From Strigops habroptila (lineage: Eukaryota > Chordata > Aves > Psittaciformes > Psittacidae): 64,000 nt of DNA. The position numbers and the translations under genes were made by a program. The notes under the pieces were generated by a model, which worked only from the letters and a program-made list of their open reading frames with translations, made no database searches and was not told the DNA's origin. Location of the stretch: contig NC_044288.2 of assembly GCF_004027225.2 (NCBI RefSeq), forward strand, positions 4,639,719 through 4,703,718. The letters are read 5' to 3'. Shown piece after piece: positions 12,640 to 24,800 of this stretch (its first letter is position 1; every line of letters starts with the position of its first letter).

Positions 12640-13155
12640 GCAGGGCTGTGGAGCTGCGGGGAAAGGGGGCATTCAGGCGCTGCGCTAGCAGAGCCAGCTG
12701 CATGCCTTGCACTTATGCAGGGCTGTGGAGCTGGTATTGGTTGGTAGCGGGGGGAGAGAACAGAGTAAGCCTGAGAAAAACCCATCAGAGCTCCTGTCCT
12801 CCCCTTTCAGCGTTAATGGGAGGGATGGAAGTCTATGGGAGCTGCAGTGGGGGATGGGGCTGGCAGAGGGGGTGGGGAGAAGCAGAGCTAAGGCCTTACA
12901 ATCATCAGCAGCTCTTGTTCTCGTCTCCTTTTCAGCGTTAACAGGAGGATGTGAAGCTCATGTAGCTGGGAACGGGATGGGGGAAGCAGGGCAGGATCAT
13001 AGTTTAGCTTTTGTCCTCTCTCCACAGGGTTAATAGGAGGACACGAAGCCTGTGTAACTGGGATAGGGGGAGGGGATCAGGCCTTAGATCACAGCTCCTT
13101 GCCCTGCTCTCCCCGCAGGGTTAACGGGAGGATGTGAAGCTCTCGTCTAGGGGCA
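12640..13155 (+). repeat. Degenerate tandem repeat beside the CpG island
   Basis: Four diverged units share a pyrimidine stretch, then CAG, a GTTAA-type core (core starts at 12811, 12936, 13028 and 13119), GGAGG, and a GTGAAGCTC-like stretch. Spacings are 125, 92 and 91 bases. Upstream, GCAGGGCTGTGGAGCTG occurs twice (near 12641 and 12717), suggesting an earlier duplication of another unit. It is a minisatellite-like array running into the CpG island. Each unit carries a pyrimidine-CAG sequence resembling a splice acceptor. I see no coding role. Confidence 0.75.
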
Positions 13156-14550
13156 GCTTTAGGGTTTTGGGGGGGGGGGGGTCCTGTGCGAAGTCAAACA
13201 CCCGCGGGGGGGGAGGAGGCGAGGGGAAACCCTGGGCCAAACTTCCTTTAAACGTGGCGCCGTGTTTGTGCAGCCCGGAGCTCTGCTTATCCCTTCGGAG
13301 CCTGCGGGGTGCCCGCGGCCGCCGGTGGGGCGCGGGGTGAGCCCGGCTCCTTATCTGCAGGGCGCAGACGAGCGCCGAGGGCCGGCGGGAGGGCTCAGGT
13401 GCGCTGACAGGAACGCAAGGGGCCCTTGGTAGAGCGGGTGGAAAACCCGTGTGGGAAAACAAACCACGCCGGGGTGGGAGGCTGCTCCGGGGGCGCTCAC
13501 CTGCCGGGAGGACACGGCCCCAGACCCGCTCCCTGCCGCGGGGCAAAGTTTGCCCGAACTCGGCGGCTCCCGCCCGGCCCCTCAGCGGCGCCCCCGCCGG
13601 CAGCGGGGGGAGGGGGCGCAGTTCCCGGCTCCGCGCCGCGTTTTCCCGCTCACCCCCCTCCCCTCCCTCCCTCGCGCAGCGCTCCCCGCGCCTCCTCACT
13701 CCTCCGCGCCTCCGGATCCCTCCGCCCGAGCCGGCGCTTGGGTTTTTTCACCTCTTCCCCTCCCCCCACTCCCAACACCGCTTCCTCCTGGATTATCCCA
13801 GCCAAGGCTGCGGGGCGGGGGAGGGAAACGCTTCTCTTCCCGTTTCTGTAACGGTGTCCCGTTAAGGGAGAGCGGGGCTGAGCTTTTTGCTAGGTGAGAG
13901 AGGAGAGGGAGGTTGGGACTACTTGGCGTTCCTGCCACGGTCTCGGCGGAAGGAGCGCGCTGTGTGAGAGGCTGCGCGGCGCTGCGGCTCCTCTCAGCGC
14001 TTCCTGGAAACTCCCGCTTAGGAACGGGGGGGGGGGGAGGAGAGAAAGATCCAAAGATCCCACATCGGGAGCGGGGCATGGGCACCCCCTTCCCCTCCAC
14101 AGCCCCTCAGTACCCCCAAAGAGAGGGGTGGGGAGCGGGAGGACGTGACAGGGTGGATAGGGGCAAAGAGTCCTTCGTCCCGGACTTGGCAGTGAGGGGG
14201 CAGCTTGGCTGGTTGTGGGGCGAGGGCAGGGGGCAGCCACCCCCGAAACAGCGCCTTTTATCCCGTGTTTCCTGGGGCTGGGGGACACGGTTCCCCCCGG
14301 CGTGGGCTGCAGGGCGGTGGGTGGGGGCTGTCGAGGTTGGTCCGTGAGCATTGGGCACGATCGGGGCTGGAAAGCTCCGGCTGCAAAGGGCTGAGAACAA
14401 AAAAAATTAAAAAAAAGAAAAAAAAAAAAAAAAAAAAAAAAAAGAAAGAAAAAGAGGAAAGGGAAAAAGTAAACCGCTCCCTTTGCTGCCCTCTGCCTGC
14501 CGCGGGGCCGGGCCGCGGGAACGGCTGCTCTGGGTGAAGAAACGGGGGAA
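13130..14550. promoter_or_regulatory. CpG island, probable promoter of an unidentified transcript
   Basis: About 1.4 kb of very GC-rich, CG-dense DNA stands out sharply from its flanks. A good donor-like site lies on the minus strand (CGGCAG then GTGAGC, boundary near 13504) and another on the plus strand (TTTTGCTAG then GTGAGA, boundary near 13891). This would fit a divergent promoter. The open frames here (up to 261 codons on the minus strand) are low-complexity and match nothing I know, so I do not call a protein. In mammals the gene downstream of RPS6KA1 is ARID1A, but no ARID1A first-exon sequence is visible. Confidence 0.6.
14398..14462 (+). repeat. A-rich tract inside the CpG island
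   Basis: Some 55 of about 65 bases are A, with a continuous run of about 25. It lies within the CpG island and breaks its composition. It could be a retrotransposon tail remnant, but no LINE or SINE body or target duplication is recognisable beside it. Confidence 0.8.
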
Positions 14551-14559
14551 TCGGGGCCA

Positions 14560-17500
14560 GCCCTCGTACCTGGGTGGCTCTGGAGGCAATAGGTTATCCT
14601 CTGTCCCTGGCAGGGATGCGCTTTGCTTCCCTCGCCCCAACGAGGCTTTCTCAAGGGGCTAAACCACTCTCTCATTTGGCTCGACTAAAGGGCGATGGGG
14701 CTTTTTGGGCTCTGCGCTTGTGTTATTTAACACGATGGGAGTAAGAACGCAGAGTGTATGTAAAGATGAAATGTCAAAAGCAGGAGGGGGAAGCGAGTCC
14801 GCTGATAACTGCCCATGATACACACCAAGGACACGCAGCAGCAGTAAGAAACCGTGTGGTGCATTAGATATGGGCGTTAGTGATCCTGCCTCACCCTTAC
14901 AGACCTTGCTTCCTCTGCCTTCCCTCGCCTGGTGCCTGCCACACTCATGTCTCCCCGTTCCCAAGGTTTACCACCCTTTGAACACGGAGTTGTTGGTCCT
15001 TTCCTGCTGTTGCAGTGCAACTCTTTGACACAAAAAACTCCCTCCCCTGAATCCATGAGTTTCGGGTGCTGGAACAACTCAGGAAAAGCGGGCAGGATGT
15101 AATGAAATTATGTGGAAGAGAAAGATTCATTATAGCGAGTAGATACCCATAAATCCTGTTAGCGACCAAACACGTCCATAGAAATTTCCTGGTTCTAGAT
15201 GCCCAGCACCTTCCATATGCCTCCATTTCCTTAATACCATTCCTAAATCTGTATGTAGCTCCACTTACCAACCTAAAATCCAAATGTAAAGTGAGGGTGA
15301 AGGTTGTCCTCACCTCCTGGTCTTGGTTTTAGCTCTAAATTCTATAGCTCAGTCTACTGGGAAGAGCAGCTCCAGCTCTTGAGGACTAAGAAACATCTCC
15401 TGGTTTCACACCCCTCCAACACCACTCAGTTAAAGATGATCAGTGCTCTGGTTTAGGCCTCGCCTCCCTTTTAATACCTTTTAGTTTGTTGCTGTCTTTG
15501 TTGCAGTTTTATTTTGGTCTTTGTACTCTGATCAGTGTCTTGTAAATATACATATTTATTCCATCAGTCCTGCGCTGCTGCATCCCTTCTACCAGCAAAA
15601 CATTAAACCACAAAAGCTCCCCAATTACTCATCAGCACATGCATGGGTTTATGCAGGATTTCCTTGGAGCAGGTCAGCGAATTCAAAACAACTCCTTCAA
15701 AAACCTTGGCCTGAGAATGGATTGTTTCCACATCCTTTTCTTTCCTCCTCAGTAAAAAAAGGCAGGTCCTGGGGAAAGCTAATAAACAGCCACCATTGCA
15801 AAGCCCATAGCACGCCGCATCCCGATGCCGGGTGTGTTGGAGTAATTGCAATCTTGTGTTTAGATAGCAGGAGATAGATAGGAAAATGTCACTTTGTCTA
15901 CACGTCCCGTAAGAATAAATCATCCTGGGTACTTCAAGGGGATAAAGTGTCATCCAACAAAGAGCTGATTCAATAGTCTGCACTGAAAAGCTTTATGTTG
16001 CCTGGTTGATAGTTTAAATTATCATGGGAGGATTATCAAAAGCCTAAAAAAACCCCATCCCCAGCACATTGAACCGAACTCAAATTCTTCTTCTCCAGCT
16101 GCAGGAAATTCAAGTGTTGGAGAGAAATAGATTAAAAAAAAAAGCCCCCAGTTCCCTGATTTCACGAACTCTTAATTGAGGAAAATGGGTTTATTCCTAA
16201 AAGTGCTTTTAGCATGCTCTTGTGTGAGCAAGTTATTGTTTGTCCTCTTGTTTTTATGGCAACCACTCCAGTATTGACACTTTAATATTAACCACTTGAG
16301 GGGTTTTAGTGAGTCCTGGGAAGTAGGATGTGCTCCCTCTGCCCAGCACAGAGATCCACATCGGAGGTACACATACACCTTGAGAAGTTGCAGGTTCTGT
16401 GATAAATGAACCATTCTGGCTGCCGAATTGTGTTCAGTTTGGCTGAACTGCCTGGCCAGCAGACAGTCCAGAATTTGAAACCCTTTCATAACTGATAGGG
16501 AAACATTTTGCAGTTGGAAGTGATTTAACAGCGTTGTTGATAATAGATCCACTACAAATCCCTCTCCTGCTGTTTTGTCAGCTCCCCAGCGCCGGGTAGA
16601 AGGGCAATCCTGCTTGGTTAGGGGAAAAAAAGATAATCTGGTTGAGACTTGTGCTTTATTTTAAATAACTACCAGATCCCGGGTAGTACTTACACTGTAT
16701 GTTTAATATTCCAGCTGACAATGGGGTTTATTTTTCAAGTGGCTCAAGTGAGCAGAGATCACTCTGAATATGGACAAGCAGAATCCAGTAAAAAGGGTGT
16801 TAGTTTTATATAGCTGCTGGTGTAGCACTAAGCACGTATTAAACAGGGAGAGCTGTGGGTATCAGACCGGAGTACTTGATACTCCGTACTCCCACATGGC
16901 ATGTCTGTGATGTTACTGAAACACACTGCAAGAGTTTGTGCTCTTCATCTCCAGAGCCTCCTGCTTGGCCGCTGAGGAGGATGAGGGAAGTTTACAGGAG
17001 CTTCCTGAATGGGAAAGGGAAAAAGAAGTCAGTTAAATGCTGGATTTGCGACACAGCAGCTGAGGAAACGTTGCATGAAGGGACTCCCACTGTTAATGAA
17101 ACTTTTCCATGCCTGCATGCTTAAGTGAAAGCCCGCGCGACTCTCCAGACCAGTCACAGCTCTGTGCAAACCTGCCTCATTTCCCTGCCCCAAGAGCAGG
17201 CAGCAGAAACACTGGGGAGCCGGGAGAGGATGGCATCGTTTGTGCAAATGATGTCAAGAGCCCCTGTCAAGAGCGCTGGTGTTCACCTTCCCCACCTCGC
17301 TGGAGACTATGCTGCAGGTCACAGGAACTACAAGCCACGAGGATGAGTGGAGGTGGAGGTGACCGAGCCAAAGCAAACACGTTAGAGAAGTCGGGCAAGT
17401 CCTTTTGGAGCAGGAGATTTCAAGCATGCTTTTGAACCTGTCGCACGACCTGTTTGGGTCCTGGCAAGGCCGCCTTAGTCCTAAGGCCAAAGAAGTGAAA

Positions 17501-18445
17501 TGCAGGGAGAAGATACAGGTGTCTCCTCTCGGTGGCTGCCAGGGAGGGGTGGTGAGAAGACAGCACAAGACAGAGCAGAAATCGCCAAGACAGCACAAAC
17601 TCATCTTCCAGAAAACACCCATTAGGGGAATTGTTTTCTTTGCTCAAATTTGACAAATCAGTTCAAGCCCACAGACATCCTGCAGGATACATCACATCTG
17701 AGTAGCTGGGCTCTCATTTCCCAGACAGCTCTGCCACCCCAGTAGTGATCATCCATCGAAGCCACCTCACTGCAATTTGTAGCCCCTAAAGACAAAATAA
17801 CTCAAAATATTTATACCCTTTTTTTTTAATGAAAGGAGGAGCTCTTGTGTATGAGCTGAAGACACAATAAACATCAACAGAAGTGGCTAAACTTGTTTTA
17901 CGTTCTCTTGCCCTCTTACAAATCTTTTTGCTGTTCTTTTGACCTCAAGAGATGTAGAATGAGATTTCAAAGACCACTGATGATCCCATTCAGTAGCTGG
18001 AAAGAGAAAGAAGCTGTGGATGAAGTTAAGATGAGAGATAAAAGCAGTCTGTGTCCCAACCCCCAAATTTCCCCAATGCATGTGGGTTGGTTGTGTGAAC
18101 AAGATGCAGAGCGCTACAGGGACGTTACGCTGCAGCCCAACTCTCAGTCTTGCACATTTCAGGCTGTATGTGATGATGCATTTCTGTTATGTGGCACAGT
18201 ACGTGCGGGTGATGGAGTAAACCCAGACAGGAGCAGAGTGCTGGGGAGGGGGGAAGAGGCCTGCATGGGGATGGGGGGCTTTGTCTGTGTTGCTGATTGC
18301 AACAAGCAGTGAGCACAGTGCTGAGAGAAGTCTGACCTGGGAAGAAACAAGGTAAAATCCTGGCTTTATGCTGTGAGTGGTTACTGACTCCCTGTAGGCT
18401 ACGAGGATCCTGAGCAACTCCTCAGCCACGGTCCCAAGCAGGTTA
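14560..18445. other. Non-coding stretch, nothing recognised
   Basis: Only short chance reading frames are seen, with no recognisable domain or splice-bounded exon. If the plus-strand donor in the CpG island is used, further exons of that transcript could lie here, but none stands out. Confidence 0.4.
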
Positions 18446-18448
18446 CAG

Positions 18449-18844
18449 TTGAGCTTATTCAGCCTGCAGAAGAGAAGGCTCCTTAAGGGGAGACCTTAGA
18501 GCAGCTCCAGCGCCTAAAGGGGCTACAGGAAACCTGGAGAGGGGCTTTGGACAAGGGCCTGTAGGGACAGGCCAAGGGGAATGGCTTTAACCTGCCAGAG
18601 GGGAGATTGAGATGAGCTCTTGGGCAGAAGCTCTTCCCTGTGAGGGTGCTGAGGCACTGGCACAGGGTGCCCAGAGAAGCTGTGGCTGCCCCATCCCTGG
18701 CAGTGTTCAAGGCCAGGTTGGACACAGGGGCTTGGAGCAACCTGCTCTAGTGGAAGGTGTCCCTGCCCGTGGCAGGGGTTTGGAACTGGATGAGCTTTAA
18801 GGTCCCTTCCAACACAAACCAGTCTGTGACTCTATGATTCTATG
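18449..18844 (+). mobile_element. CR1 LINE 3' end (5'-truncated)
   Basis: The element begins near GAGCTTATTCAGCCTGCAGA, a common 5' boundary of short CR1 copies. It runs through the conserved 3' region and ends in the CR1 terminal repeat (TCTATGATTCTATGA). Orientation is plus. It is about 400 bases long, with high similarity to the copy at 43765-44082 in reverse, and is a fairly young, non-coding truncated insertion. Confidence 0.95.
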
Positions 18845-18849
18845 AAATA

Positions 18850-21800
18850 AAAGTTTCAGGCTTCTCAGAGTTGAGGAGTTAAAGAAATCCAAGTGTCCTT
18901 GCTGTAAATGCAAGGTAAATTATTCATTCTCTCTCTCCCCCTTTTTCCTCCCTCTAGTTCAGTTTTTCTTTTCATGCTTTAATCGTTTTGACACCAAGCT
19001 GTACAAAAGTAATTTAAAATTAACATGAGTGACACTTGGTAGATAGCAGGACCCAGCGCAGGGCTGCACCTTCTACTTGGGCCTGCAGAGAGGGGCTCTG
19101 GATTGGCTGTAGGTCCTGAGGCAGCTGATGGGGCCCAAGGAAAAACACGGCAAACAATTAATTTGCTAATTTAGTTTTCTGTTTCATTTGAGACCAGAAA
19201 ATTGTCAGGCACTCACCAGCCCATGAGCGAGGCTGAGTGGACTTAGGGCAGTGCTGCGCTCTTGACAGCAAAGAGGGGACACATTTGATGAGCCAGCCAA
19301 GCAGTTTCTCCTGCCGGTACCAATGGCACTTAATAGGCTTGATAAAGGCTTTTAGCATTGAAGTTCTGCAGCGCTGGGGTTTGTGTCACCTCTCACCTCT
19401 CAAGCACTTTGTACATGTGATAACAGGCAAAGAGGCAACGTGCACACGTGTGTTGCAAAAAACAGCTGTGAAAAGTTGCCACCTTCACAAAATCATCAAA
19501 ATACAGAGGAAGAAAATTGCTCTCTTAGTAGAAAACTTCTATTTGGTCTTTTTCTTACGTGCAGACCATGTTGTAGCTCCAGTCAAGTGAAATTCTTACA
19601 GGGATAACTCCTGCACACAATAAATGATGGTGAGGCGTAACGAGCCTGTATGAGGACTAATGTCCTTTGATGGAAAAAGAAACGCTCTAATTCGATTTCC
19701 TCCCTTCAGCTGTGAAGGAGAGTGTGTAATGTCAGAGCTGTGTGGAACGAGCCCTTTACGCTCAGTTTTGGGCCTAATTTTGATTTAGTCAATTGAATTG
19801 TATCTTATTTATTTCCTGCATCCGATTCAAGATGTCACTGGTGGGAAGGGAGAACTCACCACGGCCCTGAATCTCATCTCAGGCGTTCGCAAGGATCTGC
19901 TGCTGTGCGTGCAAGTGGGTGTGTGAGAAGCTGTGAACACATTAAATCAATTAGTGCGTTACCAGCAGAGGGAGCGTGGGTCAGGGCTGGGTTCAGCGGG
20001 GAGGCAGGAGCCTAAATATGGGACTGTGAACCCAGGAAAAGAAAGACTGTTGCAGCATCAGCATCATTTGTTTCCTAAATCCAAATGAACTGAGAGATAG
20101 GATCTCATTTGCAAATCTGGGACCTTGCTTGGCCTCCCTAATTCACAGATTTCCTCTTCCCCTTCCAAGTGATGCTCTCTGTAAGCCCAAGTCACTAGAT
20201 GGTACTGTTGCTGTTTAACATTGACGCCTCTGTGGGCCAGCTCTTTGGGAAACTCGCTTTGCTGCTGCGAGCTGCTGAAGGGCTGTGTCGTTTGTCAGGG
20301 AGCTGCAAGCGAGGAGCCGGGGAGAAGAAGTAGGTCAGATCTGCTTCCCAGGATCCGGCTCTCGGAGGGGGAGCGGAGGGATGGCAGAGATTTCATCTGC
20401 TTGCTGCCCAAAGCGGGGACAGGGTCAGGCCCTTGTGTAAACCCTGTGAAACCGAGGTCTTGGTCAGCTTTGCTCATGGTTAAGCGGCGCTGGGGGTGGC
20501 TCAGGCTCAAGAGGAAGGACGAGCCCTCTGCGGCTGCGGTCGGTAGAAGTTGTGTTGCTTACTGACTTCATGGCAGGAGGAAACGTGGCAGATCTCGACC
20601 ACTGCAGCACACTAAAAGCCAACCTGAGGTGGGCGCCTGGTTGCACAGATTCCTGAAGCACTCAGAAACACCCCCAAGCTTTCAGATCACATCATGCCCG
20701 TGGCCCATCCCCGTTAGGAGGTCACCAACCTCCCCATCGCGGATGGTAACAAACAGGTTATTGTGCTCTACTCTGCAAACAAGCCCCAGCCCTCCCAACA
20801 GCGAGGGAGAGACTCCTTCCCCGGGCAGGCAGCCCATGGAGAGCTGCCTGCCCTGCCTTCACTTGGGCTTCTATTAGAGAGGAAAGTCAGGCCAATTAAA
20901 TCAGGCAGCATTGAATCTCTAATTGACATAAATGAGAAAGACAGACAGCTGGGAAGACTGGGGAGGGGAGGGAAAGGGGAGCAGGTGCCCTGGATGAGAA
21001 AGAGATGGAAATCCAACCTAATGGTACTGCAGCTTTTCTTATTCTCTCTGTTTATATGGGCTAGCAACATCTTGAGAAGTGTCTGTGCTCCTGCTGGAGA
21101 GAAATTAGTGAAAGAAATACAAGTTACAACCATTGTGTAGTTGATTATGATGTTCCTAAAACCCTCCAAACAAACCCAAAGAAACAAAAATCCTCTATTT
21201 ACGTAGTTAAATGAAACTATCTGGTTTTCCCCACGCAGTTTGAACATAAGGGCCTCGCAGCTGAACAATTACAAAATAACTTTGAATCCTATTTGTTTAA
21301 TTTTCCATATCTGTACATCGCTTGACTAGGTATTTCCCCCTCTCTTCTCACCAGGGAGTTCTCTTTTTCCTTGAGCAGACCCTTCAAATATTAATTTACC
21401 CAGCACTAAGTTATTTAAATTCATACATTGCAGAAGAATGAAGCATAAAGGGGAGTCACTCACCCAAGTCCTGCACAGCAGCCCCGGCACTGCGGATGGA
21501 ACCAGAATTACCAGCCCTTCACCCGGAGCCGCCTGCCTCACCCAGGGAGTTGCCTTTATGGAAACACAAATTGGTGGCTGGTTTCTCAACACACACTTGT
21601 GGTGCTGTGCAGGTGAGCAGGGGGAGGCTTGGGGGGTACAAAAGCAAGGGTGAAAATCCCGAGTGGATGCAGGTAACAAGGAGGGGGCAAATTCAGTTTT
21701 GCTGTGCTGGTAAAGCAGCAACTGCAGATTAGCTCCTGCAACCCAGAATGAAAACAACCTGTATCTTTGTTTTAAACCAAGAAAGATTTGCACATTGGTG

Positions 21801-24800
21801 TACAAAAAGACCAGAAATGTTTTCCACCTACATTCCCAGAAACTTTTGAAGTCTCTTCCCTGAATATTTCAACACGTTTTTTCCCTTCCCCGTTTTCCCA
21901 GCTGGGATCATTTTTGCCAGTACAGACAATTCTTCTTGGTATCCATGGGAATTGCCTCCATAATTAACGTGCACCCAGTGCACAGATCAGAGCGTTCAAA
22001 CCCAGCAGCTGGAACTAGGAGGCGGGTCTGATCAAATCTGCTCTGCTACAAGGAGAAAAGCCAGCTTTAATGACACATCACAAGGGCTCCCTACCCCTTC
22101 TTTAACCAGAGCAGGAAAAGGGACTCCTGGTTTACTTCCTAAGTGGCTGCTCATCATGTGCTTGCAACTCACTGAACAGAGAGTGAGCGTAGAGCAAGTG
22201 AGCTGGTGGCTTGAAATTGGGGATCTGTCCCATTATAAAGGGTCTGATTGCCAGCAACGGCACACACGATGTGCCTTCGGAATTACAGTACAGACTGGAA
22301 ACACGAGCAGTTGCAGACCTCAGGTTTCTCCTCCATAGTTTAGGATAAACCCTCCTCACACCAGGGTCAGCTCATACGTGTCTCACAGAGGAACAAACTC
22401 TCCTCTGGGTTTGCTGCCATGACCAGAAGTGATCTGTTGCGTGCATCGCTGAGAACACGCGTGCAGCCAGCCAACAACTTGGGGTTTTCTCATGGAAAGT
22501 AAATGCACACCCAGTGTGCATTTAACAATCTGCTGTACAGAAGAGCTGGTGGAAGAGGCAGATGGTTGGATGGAAATTATTAGTCCAATACAAGATTTTT
22601 TACTCTTAGTTGCTGCTTCTACTCAGTGTCACAAACCCAACAACTTCTGGGGGCTTCCCTGTGGTTGACCCCCAGGCTGCAGGTGTGCCAATGGCACGGC
22701 AGTAAAACCACTCTGTAAACCTGCATTTCTCTACCTTTTTTAAGAAGTAGAGCTGGGAGTTGGGGTGGAGAACACATGTTAAAATTACAAGTAGTTTGGT
22801 GGGTGGGAAAAAAAGCAACTTTGAACAAATCATGATTTTCCTGCTGCTTACAGCAGCCGAGGACGCGGCGGGGAGCGGGGATCAAACACGGCTCCAGTCT
22901 AGACATAGCTGCAACCCCCGCCTGCCTTAGAGGTTCATACAGCACAGGCTGAGGAGAATTTAGCATATCTTTTCCTTAATATGATTAAAATGCAGCTCCC
23001 TGTCCTGGGGTACTGACAAATCCTCAAATCCACAGGCATTCAAACCCACGTTACCATTTCCATGGCTGAAGAAGTAACTCACGTTGCAAACGTGGCAGCG
23101 CAGACAAGCGACGTCCCGGATCCCCGCTAACGGAGGTTCCTGGAAGTGAAGTTTGAACTCAGCCCTTCTTGTGATTCTGTGATTGGAATATCATTTTCAC
23201 AAACCTTGCAAGAAGCAGATGAGTGAGAGATTCCTGGCTTGGAGTCAAATGCTGCAGTAATTAAATGTTTATAAAACACTTTAAGCATGCGAAGTGCCAT
23301 TATCATAGACAAGAAACCAATAGACTGTGGCAGATTGGAGCCGGCTTTTGAGGCACACCAGCAAACACAGCTCATTTCTCCCGCCACATCTCTCTTTCAG
23401 AGTTGCTAACAGAGGATTATGGAGAGCATTACCAGGTTCCTTTCATTATAACCAGAATAAGTCAAACCAGAATTGCTTTCTTGCATATGAACACGTGTGA
23501 TTCAGAAGTTTTTCCTCCTGTAATAAATACCCAAGCAGAGGGCTGGCTGCTGGTTATCTCCTGAAGAAACCACCCCATGGGAAACGAAATTGCTGCCACT
23601 TCTGAGCTCACACATAAAACTGAAGAGGTTCCACCTGTTACAGGTTTCTAACACCATCTGCTGTTTAAAAATAAGACAGCATTTGAGCTGAGCAGCACAC
23701 CACATAAACCAGAAGTGACACCAGCTCAGCTAGAAGGGTTCTGTAATGGGCACATTTCACTTTTCTCCTTTCAAGCCCTGAAAGTGTTTCAACTCGGTCT
23801 TCATTATGAAGTGAACTATTTCTTCACTCGAAGACCCAGAGCCCAAAGAGCAGCAGTGATGCTGTCCACAACCTCAAAACTTCAACCTTCATCCACAGTC
23901 ACAGGACCCAACCTTGTCAGCACTGAAGCAGGTTTCCAAGCAGTGTCTTTCCCCTCCAAAGCCTGGCCCAAAGAACCTCCTTCAATTTTTCCTCCACAGG
24001 CTCTGAGGAACTCAAAGAAAATAATTCTTTCTACTAGAAATAACTATATTTACCTCTTGCTGTCTCAGACTGCTTCTGTACAACAGAATAAACACTCAAA
24101 ACATGGATTCTTTTACTGTTTCCTAATGAAAAGTGATACAAACTTTTGTCCCAGGCAAAACAAGAGTCCTGGAGCTCATTACACATCTACATCGAACGTC
24201 TCCCCACCAATGCTCTTTGGTTTTGTTGCATGTGTTAAAAAGCAAAGAGGTATTCTTAATAACCCCAGTTTTCCTAAAAATAATTAGAAGTCTCTCAATG
24301 GGTCTCAACGAGTCCTCACTCGTGAGGCAATGAGGATAAAACCCGAGGCAACGCAGTGGTTTCATCAGCACGGGTTTAGCCAAAACTCACCCCAAATCTT
24401 CAAGCCTAACACCAACCAGAGGTTGCAGCCAGGCAACTCCTTCTCCCGTCAGCCCATTTACAGCATCGCCCTCCGTATGGAACATTTATAACCCCCTCCC
24501 CACACATCATTTAAAGAGTCAGTGGCTCCTTTTGTAAGTGATCAGCTTCTTACCCCAGCACTTTACACACGCTGCCCGACAAAAGAGACCTTTTACATGT
24601 CAATTTATTTTCAGACAAGCATATCTGAAAGGGATTTTCTCTCCGGAGCAGAATTAGTATTAATGGCAGGTGTTCAGTGTGACACAAAGGGAGGAAGGCT
24701 GAAGTTAGCTGAGCTTAAGTAGGAAGACAGCTTGATGTTTTAATAACCAGAGGCAAGAAAATGGAATGGCAGCGGACCTCCAGCTTTCATAGCATGAACG

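Noticed and set aside
13890-14675. Minus-strand 261-codon frame in the CpG island as a possible ARID1A first exon
   Set aside because: It includes a long Phe run from the A tract and Pro/Ser-rich low complexity. It does not resemble the ARID1A N-terminus.
23160-23185. Possible CR1 terminus (TGTGATTCTGTGATTGG)
   Set aside because: The adjoining sequence does not resemble the CR1 3' region, and the short motif alone is not enough.
23715-24287. Plus-strand 190-codon frame downstream of RSK1
   Set aside because: No domain, poor codon character, and no flanking splice or promoter signal.
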